From assembly GCA_030637065.1 (NCBI GenBank), contig DAOVVQ010000069.1, positions 1 through 14,648 on the forward strand: a DNA stretch of 14,648 bases, given 5' to 3'. The notes beneath the pieces are model-generated. The model saw only the letters and a program-made list of their open reading frames with translations, did no database searches and was not told the DNA's origin. The position numbers and the translations under genes are program-made. This stretch comes from Planctomycetota bacterium (GTDB taxonomy: Bacteria; Planctomycetota; Phycisphaerae; Sedimentisphaerales; Anaerohalosphaeraceae). Shown here one piece after another: positions 1 through 5,511 of the stretch (the stretch's first letter is position 1; the number at the start of each line of letters is the position of its first letter).

Positions 1-945
1 CATCTTCGTCGTCCTGAAATCCTCGAACATTTCGCCCCGCTGCATATTCTTTAAGTGCCGAACCATCTCCTCCAGCAGCGAATGCGTCTTCTCGGAATGC
101 ATCGAATGCTTCACATCGGTATGCGGCTTTGCCTGCGAAGGGGGCGTTTGAGTCGCCTTTGCCGCGGGCACCGCTTCCACTACAGGCGCTGCTTTCACCG
201 CATCCGGCGCAGGCGCTGTTGGTGCCGCATCCGCCGCAGGTGTTGCAGTTTCCTGCCCTCCGCTTATGGTGGCAGGGGCGGTTTCCTCTACGACCGCCTG
301 GCTGGCGGCGGTTTTCGCATCCGTATAGTTCGTTTCGATTTCGGGTGCGGCAGCCTTGGCGGCAGCAGCGCCGGCGGATTCGGCTTGCTCGAACATCTTG
401 ATGATATTGACCGCCTCTTTGATGTTGACGGCCTTTTTGTCGGGTACCGGATCGATGGGCCGCTTGAGTGCCGGGTTGGCCGAAGATTCCACCAGGATCG
501 TCCTGCACCCCGCTAACATCCCAGCCTTGATATCGTGATACGCGTTGCCGACCATCCACGAACGTCCGAGGTCGATGTTCATCTCCTCGGCGGCCTTTAG
601 CAGCATTCCCGGCTTTGGCTTTCGCAGCTCGCTGACCTTGCGATACTTGGCGATCACCCCGTTGGGATGGTAAGGACAGAAGTATATCTTATCGACCCCG
701 GCCCCTTCTCGCCCCAACAACTCTTTAAACCGGTCGTGAATCTGACCGAGCACCTTGATGGTAACGATCCCCCTGGCGATCGCCGACTGGTTGGTAACGA
801 CTATCAGCTTGTAACCCATCTGCCGCAACTGAACAAGGGCCGCCGCGGCTCCCGGCAGCAGCTTGACCTGGTCGGGATTGTTGATATAGCCCGGGTCCTC
901 GATCAGCGTATTGTCACGATCCAGAAATATCGCCTTATAAGCCAT
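1..945 (-). CDS. gmhB: D-glycero-beta-D-manno-heptose 1,7-bisphosphate 7-phosphatase (HAD family), 3' end off the window
   Basis: It removes the 7-phosphate from heptose 1,7-bisphosphate in the cytoplasm, the step between the two HldE activities in ADP-heptose synthesis. I translated 315 residues from the ATG at 943-945; the frame is still open at base 1. The HAD nucleophile motif FLDRDNTL (D9, D11), motif II TNQSAIARG (51-59), RKPKPGML (108-115) and motif IV VGNAYHDIKAG (132-142) are all visible. Compared with the E. coli enzyme as I remember it, the zinc loop is altered: CPYHP at 90-94 instead of CPHHP, and VSELRKP at 104-110 instead of VCDCRKP. The first acidic residue of motif IV is Asn134. 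The HAD core ends near residue 190, about the full length of usual GmhB. It is followed by an Ala/Pro-rich linker (about 190-275) and a His/Lys/Glu-rich, probably helical tail that leaves the window. GAGGGA lies just upstream of the ATG as a ribosome site. The gene follows hldE after 82 bases. Confidence 0.88.
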   Translation of the reverse strand, partial: MAYKAIFLDRDNTLIEDPGYINNPDQVKLLPGAAAALVQLRQMGYKLIVVTNQSAIARGIVTIKVLGQIHDRFKELLGREGAGVDKIYFCPYHPNGVIAKYRKVSELRKPKPGMLLKAAEEMNIDLGRSWMVGNAYHDIKAGMLAGCRTILVESSANPALKRPIDPVPDKKAVNIKEAVNIIKMFEQAESAGAAAAKAAAPEIETNYTDAKTAASQAVVEETAPATISGGQETATPAADAAPTAPAPDAVKAAPVVEAVPAAKATQTPPSQAKPHTDVKHSMHSEKTHSLLEEMVRHLKNMQRGEMFEDFRTTKM

Positions 946-1027
946 TGCTTCCCTCAATCCTTTTTTCAGACTGCCAATATATATCCAAACGCCGCATCCG
1001 CATCATCCGCTTTTCGCGGCGCCGGCA

Positions 1028-2542
1028 TCACTTGCTCCCAGCCGTATCGGCCTGCTGCGAGTCCTTAAGCGACTGCATCTTCTCGATAGTTGCCGTGGAA
1101 CTCTTGCCCTCGACCAGCGGGGCCAGGACGACCTTGCCGCCGCTATCTTCCACAAACTCGCGACCAACTACACCCTTCTCGGCCCAATCGACGCCTTTGA
1201 CCAACACATCGGGCTCTATGCTCTCGATGGTCTTGAGCGGGTCGGGCTCATCGAAGATCACGACATAGTCAACCATCTCCAGAGCCGCGAGGACCGCCGC
1301 ACGGTCCTGCTGGTTATTGATAGGCCGCGAAGGACCCTTTATCTGCCTGACGGAGTTGTCACTGTTAAGACCCATCACAAGGACATCGCCGTGCTCCTTG
1401 CAGAACTTGAGAAACTCGATATGGCCAACGTGCAGCACATCGAAACATCCGTTGGTAAAGACGATGGTTTCCTTCTGCTGACGATGAAAGTTAAGCTCTT
1501 CGAGCAGCGTTTCCAAGCAGCATATCTTGCCGACTTTACTGCTGCGGCTGGTGATGATCTCGTTAACGATCTCGTCGATCGAGACGGTTTGCACGCCGAA
1601 TTTCTCAACCTCGAGCCCGCCGGCGATATTAGACAGATGAACCGCCGTTGAATAGTCGCACCCGGCGGCGATACCGACGGCAAGCATGGCAAGCACCATA
1701 TCGCCTGCGCCAGTGACATCGTAAACGCTCCGCGGCACCGTCGGGATATGTTCGCAAACGTCCCCGCTAAGCAGAAACGCCCCTTCCTTATCTAACGTGA
1801 TCACAACAGCCTCGACGCCGCATTTATCAACCAGAACCTCAGCCGCCCGCCGGGCATCGTCAATGGTCTCGATTGCAAAACCCGCCGCAGCCGACGCCTC
1901 GCGACGGTTTGGAGTGATCAGCGATGCGCGGGAATACTTCAGGTAATCGTCCGCCCGGGCAAGCGGAGGATCGACCAGCACCTTCTTACCAGCCGCTTTC
2001 GCAAGGTCCATCATCTGCCTGCACAGCGACACCGACAAAAGCCCCTTATTATAATCCTGGAGGCACACGATATCGGCCCCCTTGAGCCTCGCCTTATACG
2101 CATCGAGGATCCTGGCGTGCTCGCTCTCGGGCAGATCGTCGGTGCATTCCTCGTCGATCCGCAACAACTGCTGACGATGCCGATGCTGGGCAAGACCGAC
2201 CATCCGCTGCTTGCTTATCGTCGGCCTGCCATCGACCTCGAATATCCCGGAAGTATCGATACCCTGATCGGCTAACAGCCCGCGCAGAACTTTGCCGTTA
2301 TCGTCCCTGCCGATGACACCGATGCAGATCGGCTCGGCCCCAAGTTCCACCAGGTCCGCCGCAACCGACCCCGCTCCGCCGCAGCGATGCTGACGGTCGA
2401 CCACCTTGAGGATCTGGACCGGAGCCTCGGGGCTGATCCGGACCGCGTCTCCGTAGACGTAGCTGTCCAGAACAAAATCGCCGACAACAAGCACCTTCGG
2501 CGAGCCAAGATTCGTAACGATTTTCAACAGTTTTTCATGCAT
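1028..2542 (-). CDS. hldE: Bifunctional heptose 7-phosphate kinase / heptose 1-phosphate adenylyltransferase
   Basis: The N-terminal PfkB/ribokinase domain phosphorylates heptose 7-phosphate at C1; the C-terminal nucleotidyltransferase later makes ADP-heptose for the lipopolysaccharide inner core. With the start at 2542 the protein has 504 residues (E. coli HldE 477). Kinase features are GDFVLDSYVYG (21-31), CGGAGSVAADL (54-64) and the catalytic VTGAGD loop (276-281, D281 the base). The transferase domain starts near residue 358 with FTNGCFDVLHVGH (362-374), carrying the HxGH nucleotide-binding motif, then GLNSDNSVRQIKG (391-403). Both halves look intact. Two adjacent ATGs lie at 2545 and 2542. 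GGAG is six bases before the second and three before the first, so 2542 is preferred. The upstream extension to 2587 lies inside lpxK and is unlikely to be used. The gene overlaps the lpxK end by 8 bases, which suggests translational coupling. The fused architecture is like E. coli rather than the split HldA/HldC form. Confidence 0.95.
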   Translation of the reverse strand: MHEKLLKIVTNLGSPKVLVVGDFVLDSYVYGDAVRISPEAPVQILKVVDRQHRCGGAGSVAADLVELGAEPICIGVIGRDDNGKVLRGLLADQGIDTSGIFEVDGRPTISKQRMVGLAQHRHRQQLLRIDEECTDDLPESEHARILDAYKARLKGADIVCLQDYNKGLLSVSLCRQMMDLAKAAGKKVLVDPPLARADDYLKYSRASLITPNRREASAAAGFAIETIDDARRAAEVLVDKCGVEAVVITLDKEGAFLLSGDVCEHIPTVPRSVYDVTGAGDMVLAMLAVGIAAGCDYSTAVHLSNIAGGLEVEKFGVQTVSIDEIVNEIITSRSSKVGKICCLETLLEELNFHRQQKETIVFTNGCFDVLHVGHIEFLKFCKEHGDVLVMGLNSDNSVRQIKGPSRPINNQQDRAAVLAALEMVDYVVIFDEPDPLKTIESIEPDVLVKGVDWAEKGVVGREFVEDSGGKVVLAPLVEGKSSTATIEKMQSLKDSQQADTAGSK

Positions 2543-3626
2543 CATGCACTCCGGACTCTTCCAGGCCGGTCTCCAGGCCAACGGCACCCGCGACCAGCGA
2601 TTCTATTTTATCAGCTCCCTCGACAAATTCCAGCTCAACGGCCATGTACGCAAAAAGAATATCCTCATCCTGCTCCGAAAGCAGCGTCGTCTTGACCCAG
2701 TCCTTCTGCGTCGAGAGTATCAGCTCGGCGCCGAGATACTTGGCCTCCTCGTAAATATCTTTGATGTCCCTCTCCGTATAATTATGATGGTCGTTATAGA
2801 CCCTCGTTCCCATGATCTTAAGGCCGTGCCCCTCCAGCCGATTGAAAAACGCCTTCGGATTGCCTATCCCGCAAAACGCATAAACCGGCTTTTCCTTAAG
2901 CTCGTCGATGCTCAGCGTCGCACCTTTGAGCATCTTTGCGTAAGGATTACAGTGGACCGCCTTTGCGATCGTCGCCTGCGGTGCGATTCGCTCGATCGCC
3001 TTTTCAAGCTCGCTGATCTTGATGACGGAAGCCTGGTCGTACCGCGTTATCACCACCGCATCGGCGCGTTTCAGAGCGTTAACCGGCTCCCGCAAAAGCC
3101 CGGCTGGCAGTATCCTGCCAAAGCCAAACGGACACGTCGCGTCGACCGCCACGATATCCAGGTCCCGCCTAAGCCTTCGATGCTGAAAACCGTCGTCCAT
3201 TACAAGCACCCCGGCGCCGAATTTCTCTATCGCCTTCGCCGCACCGCTTACACGGTCGCCGTCAACGACGATATTCGCATCCGGGCACGACTTGGCCAAT
3301 ATCGCCGGCTCGTCGGTGAACTTACCGCTCTCGCTCTTATACCCCCGCGTCAGCACCGCACAATCCACAGACCGCGCAGCCAGCAGCTTGCAAAGCCATA
3401 TCACAAGCGGCGTCTTGCCCGTCCCGCCCGTGGTAACATTGCCGACACTGATCACAGGCACACCCGCATCGCGCGACCTCAGCCAGCCGCGATCATAGCA
3501 GAGATTACGAACCGCCACAGCCGCTAAATACCCCGCTGAGACCGCCAGCAAGATCCCGCGAAGCAAACCCGGGCCAAAACCCGTACTCTCGCCGGAAATA
3601 AGATTACGATAGGAGTCCTGATCCAA
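2535..3626 (-). CDS. lpxK: Tetraacyldisaccharide 4'-kinase
   Basis: LpxK phosphorylates the 4' position of the tetraacyldisaccharide to make lipid IVA, the sixth step of lipid A synthesis, at the inner face of the cytoplasmic membrane. The 363 residues begin with YRNLISGES (6-14), as in E. coli LpxK, then a hydrophobic membrane helix (about 24-40). The P-loop GNVTTGGTGKTP (62-73), TRGYKSESGKFTDEP (93-107), MDDGFQHRRL (143-152) and FGFGRILPAGLLREP follow in the family order. The start is a TTG at 3624-3626 with GGGAG seven bases upstream; no ATG occurs before the P-loop, and the SGES match supports this start. It is the first gene of a minus-strand unit with hldE and gmhB. I found no convincing promoter in the 265-base spacer upstream. 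Confidence 0.95.
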   Translation of the reverse strand: MDQDSYRNLISGESTGFGPGLLRGILLAVSAGYLAAVAVRNLCYDRGWLRSRDAGVPVISVGNVTTGGTGKTPLVIWLCKLLAARSVDCAVLTRGYKSESGKFTDEPAILAKSCPDANIVVDGDRVSGAAKAIEKFGAGVLVMDDGFQHRRLRRDLDIVAVDATCPFGFGRILPAGLLREPVNALKRADAVVITRYDQASVIKISELEKAIERIAPQATIAKAVHCNPYAKMLKGATLSIDELKEKPVYAFCGIGNPKAFFNRLEGHGLKIMGTRVYNDHHNYTERDIKDIYEEAKYLGAELILSTQKDWVKTTLLSEQDEDILFAYMAVELEFVEGADKIESLVAGAVGLETGLEESGVHDA

Positions 3627-3696
3627 TCAAATGCTCCCGTCAAATCACACACGCTTACGTCAAAAAATGCCCGCCAACAATTAAAGACTTGCATCC

Positions 3697-3724
3697 TGTC
3701 ATTCCCGCGAAGGCGGGAATCCAG
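3697..3724. repeat. Dispersed hairpin repeat, copy 1
   Basis: TGTC-ATTCCCGC-GAAG-GCGGGAAT-CCAG. The core 3701-3720 is a perfect 8-bp inverted repeat around a GAAG tetraloop. All 28 bases recur identically at 5177-5204. I recognise this type of REP-like intergenic hairpin from many bacterial genomes. A minus-strand frame through it beginning LDSRLRGND is a common false gene call. Confidence 0.9.
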
Positions 3725-3735
3725 CATAAAATAGC

Positions 3736-3752
3736 ATCCGCCTTTGGCGGAT
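3736..3752. repeat. Short hairpin, ATCCGCC-TTT-GGCGGAT
   Basis: Perfect 7-bp inverted repeat with a three-base loop, 12 bases after the dispersed repeat. It is part of a run of hairpins between isocitrate dehydrogenase and lpxK. No T-run follows on either strand, so it is not a standard intrinsic terminator. Confidence 0.7.
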
Positions 3753-3804
3753 TCCTGCCTTCTTTTATTTGGCTAAAACACCACATTTACGCCATATCCG
3801 GTGC

Positions 3805-3828
3805 CAGGCCCACGCTCGCGTGGGCCTG
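3805..3828. repeat. 10-bp hairpin, possible 3' structure of the isocitrate dehydrogenase transcript
   Basis: CAGGCCCACG-CTCG-CGTGGGCCTG pairs perfectly over 10 bp. It lies about 65 bases beyond the isocitrate dehydrogenase stop in the direction of its transcription. There is no U-tract, so factor-independent termination is uncertain; it could stabilise the 3' end or be another dispersed element. Confidence 0.65.
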
Positions 3829-3841
3829 TAAAGCGCCCAAA

Positions 3842-3862
3842 CATGCTTGTGCAACAAACATG
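3842..3862. repeat. Imperfect hairpin CATGCTTGT-GCA-ACAAACATG
   Basis: Eight of nine positions pair around a GCA loop. It is nearest to the isocitrate dehydrogenase stop among the four hairpins in this spacer. The role is unknown. Confidence 0.5.
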
Positions 3863-3891
3863 GCCCCGGCGTAATATTTAATTGAGACCGT

Positions 3892-4974
3892 CTAAGAACC
3901 CTTTATCTTCCCGATAATTGCGTCAGCCATCTCCTGCGTTCCAACGGCACTCGGGTCGTTGCGGTCCGCTTTCATATCGTACGTCACATCCTTACCCTCG
4001 GCGATCACCGCTGCGACAGCCGCTTCGAGCTTCCTCGCTTCGTCCATCATATCCAGGTGGCTGAGCATCAGTGCCCCGCTGAGTATCAGTGCCGCCGGGT
4101 TGACCTTATTTAGCCCCGCATACTTAGGAGCGCTCCCGTGCGTCGCCTCGAAGATCGCGCCCTTCTCGCCGATATTCGCCCCGGGCGCAACACCGAGCCC
4201 GCCGACCAGCCCTGCGCAAAGATCGCTGAGAATATCGCCGTACAGATTCGGCAGCACGATCACATCGTAAAGCTCCGGCTTCTGGATCAGTTGCATGCAC
4301 ATATTGTCGACGATGCGATCCTCGAACTCGATCCCCGGATAATTCTTCGCCACCTCCCTGCTCACCTCCAGCCAGAGCCCGTCGGAATACTTCATAATAT
4401 TGGCCTTATGCACGCTGGTGACCTTTTTCCGCCCCATCTTCTCGGCGTACTTGAAGGCAAAATTCACGATCCGCTCGGTCCCCTCGACCGAGATCGGCTT
4501 GATACTCACCCCGGCATTAGGCCCGATCTTGCGATCGCTGTGCTCATTGAGCCAGCCGACCAGCTCCGTCGTATCGTCGGCGCCCTTCTCGAACTCGATA
4601 CCCGCGTAAAGGTCCTCGGTATTCTCGCGAACCACCACAAGGTCGATATCGCTATACCGGCTGCGAACGCCAGGATAGCTCTTGCAGGGCCGAAGGCAGG
4701 CATAAAGGTCCAGTTCCTGCCGCAAATACACGTTAATACTCCGAAAACCAGTCCCAACCGGCGTAGTGATCGGAGCCTTAAGAGCAACACCATTCTTGCG
4801 AACCGACTCCAGAGTAGCCTCCGGCAGCGGAGTCCCAAGCCTCTCCATAACATCAACGCCCGCCTCAGCCGTCTCCCAGTTAATCTCAGCGCCGGTAGCA
4901 TCAATGCACCGACGAGTAGCATCGGCAATCTCCGGACCGATCCCGTCACCTGTAATCAAAGTAACATCAATCAT
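3892..4974 (-). CDS. icd: Isocitrate dehydrogenase (isocitrate/isopropylmalate dehydrogenase family)
   Basis: It oxidatively decarboxylates isocitrate to 2-oxoglutarate in the TCA cycle, in the cytosol. The 360-residue protein has TLITGDGIGPEI (5-16), the substrate segment FRSINVYLRQELDLYACLRP (77-96), VVRENTEDLYAG (115-125), VHKANIMKYSDG (188-199, K190) and the metal-binding signature NLYGDILSD (243-251). SINVYLRQELDLY separates it from isopropylmalate dehydrogenase. The cofactor loop reads HGSAPKYAGLNKVNP (279-293); K284 and Y285 match the NADP-type pair of E. coli Icd rather than the Asp-Ile of NAD enzymes. The second NADP site is only half kept (Y332 but Ala at the Arg position), so the cofactor stays open. 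The start at 4974 has AGGA nine bases upstream and fits the family N-terminus; the 21-codon extension to 5037 has no such support. The gene is monocistronic with a strong promoter at 5062-5090. Confidence 0.9.
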   Translation of the reverse strand: MIDVTLITGDGIGPEIADATRRCIDATGAEINWETAEAGVDVMERLGTPLPEATLESVRKNGVALKAPITTPVGTGFRSINVYLRQELDLYACLRPCKSYPGVRSRYSDIDLVVVRENTEDLYAGIEFEKGADDTTELVGWLNEHSDRKIGPNAGVSIKPISVEGTERIVNFAFKYAEKMGRKKVTSVHKANIMKYSDGLWLEVSREVAKNYPGIEFEDRIVDNMCMQLIQKPELYDVIVLPNLYGDILSDLCAGLVGGLGVAPGANIGEKGAIFEATHGSAPKYAGLNKVNPAALILSGALMLSHLDMMDEARKLEAAVAAVIAEGKDVTYDMKADRNDPSAVGTQEMADAIIGKIKGS

Positions 4975-5061
4975 CAAAACCATCCTAAAAGCATAAAAAT
5001 CAAACATTAACGGCAAAAAGCCGACAAGAAACAACAATTATCCCCACAATCACAACCAAAC

Positions 5062-5090
5062 ATAATACCCACAAAAACCCAAACTGTCAA
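5062..5090 (-). promoter_or_regulatory. Sigma70-type promoter of icd
   Basis: On the minus strand TTGACA (5085-5090, full consensus) is followed by a 17-base spacer and TATTAT (5062-5067, five of six). The predicted transcript starts near 5055 and has a leader of about 80 bases before the ATG at 4974. Confidence 0.75.
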
Positions 5091-5123
5091 CAACACCGCA
5101 AAGCGGCCTCCAAATCGATTAGC

Positions 5124-5140
5124 CTCCAGCTCCGCTGGGG
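5124..5140. repeat. Short hairpin CTCCAGC-TCC-GCTGGGG
   Basis: Seven pairs, one of them G-U, around a TCC loop, in a GC-rich patch within an AT-rich spacer. The contrast with its surroundings suggests an inserted or maintained structural element. Confidence 0.5.
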
Positions 5141-5176
5141 GTCAAAAAATATCAAAAACAACAACCGCCCCCCATT

Positions 5177-5204
5177 TGTCATTCCCGCGAAGGCGGGAAT
5201 CCAG
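5177..5204. repeat. Dispersed hairpin repeat, copy 2
   Basis: Identical over 28 bases to 3697-3724, in the same orientation. The 20-base core 5181-5200 is ATTCCCGC-GAAG-GCGGGAAT. The two copies flank the icd gene on both sides. Confidence 0.9.
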
Positions 5205-5331
5205 AAAATAAATAGCAAATTCCAAAGCCAACAAATCCCCCCAAACGAACTAAAAACCCACCTTTACCTTAAAAACATACTGTGGTAAATACGCATTTTT
5301 CAAAAAATACCCCATTTTAACAAAAAACCCC

Positions 5332-5360
5332 TTGACGGACCCGTAAGCCCCCTTTAGATT
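5332..5360 (+). promoter_or_regulatory. Sigma70-type promoter of the LamG gene
   Basis: TTGACG (5332-5337), a 17-base spacer and TAGATT (5355-5360, four of six) form a plausible promoter. The start would be near 5367, giving a leader of about 145 bases. That leader contains a G-run (TGGGGGGGAG), a possible small ORF and the hairpin CTGCGC/GCGCAG at 5456-5474. Confidence 0.6.
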
Positions 5361-5407
5361 AACGACATGCTGGGGGGGAGAAGAGTTGTTGGAGGATGGT
5401 AATCCAA

Positions 5408-5482
5408 ATGCAGTTCATAGGATTGTTCGTGAGTATTTCGCAAGATGATGAATCACTGCGCTATCGGTGCGCAGGTCAATAG
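5408..5482 (+). CDS. Possible 24-residue leader ORF
   Basis: ATG at 5408 opens a frame of 24 codons ending in TAG at 5480-5482 (starts MQFIGLFVSI, ends RYRCAGQ). An in-frame ATG four codons earlier (5396) is also possible. GGAGG lies 12 bases before the 5408 ATG, further than ideal. Its 3' half covers the hairpin 5456-5474, and it stops 29 bases before the LamG start. It could be a regulatory leader peptide or chance; I see no family resemblance. Confidence 0.25.
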   Translation: MQFIGLFVSISQDDESLRYRCAGQ

Positions 5483-5511
5483 TAACCAGTGTTTTTAAAA
5501 GGAGAAATCTG

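Larger units (their letters stand above)
4975..5511. other. Divergent intergenic region between icd and the LamG gene
   Basis: This 537-base stretch carries the icd promoter (minus), two hairpin repeats, the promoter of the plus-strand gene and a possible 24-codon leader ORF. The plus strand is markedly poor in G outside the hairpins, for example from 5024 to 5100. A short inverted repeat CGGC-AAAAA-GCCG at 5011-5023 falls in the icd leader. I see no RNA gene here. Confidence 0.7.

Noticed and set aside
55..538. Plus-strand frames in the first 540 bases
   Set aside because: They are opposite the gmhB linker, whose Ala/Pro-rich codons leave the other strand open.
2544..3527. 327-codon plus-strand frame opposite lpxK
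   Set aside because: It lies fully inside lpxK, whose family motifs are unmistakable. It is a high-GC shadow frame.
3524..3727. Minus-strand frame beginning LDSRLRGND
   Set aside because: It starts in the dispersed hairpin repeat and runs into lpxK; this is a typical false call produced by such repeats.
4138..5010. 290-codon plus-strand frame opposite icd
   Set aside because: Shadow of the well-supported icd gene.
5383..5511. Riboswitch (for example c-di-GMP type) in the LamG leader
   Set aside because: A hairpin is present, but the conserved bases of the classes I know were not found.
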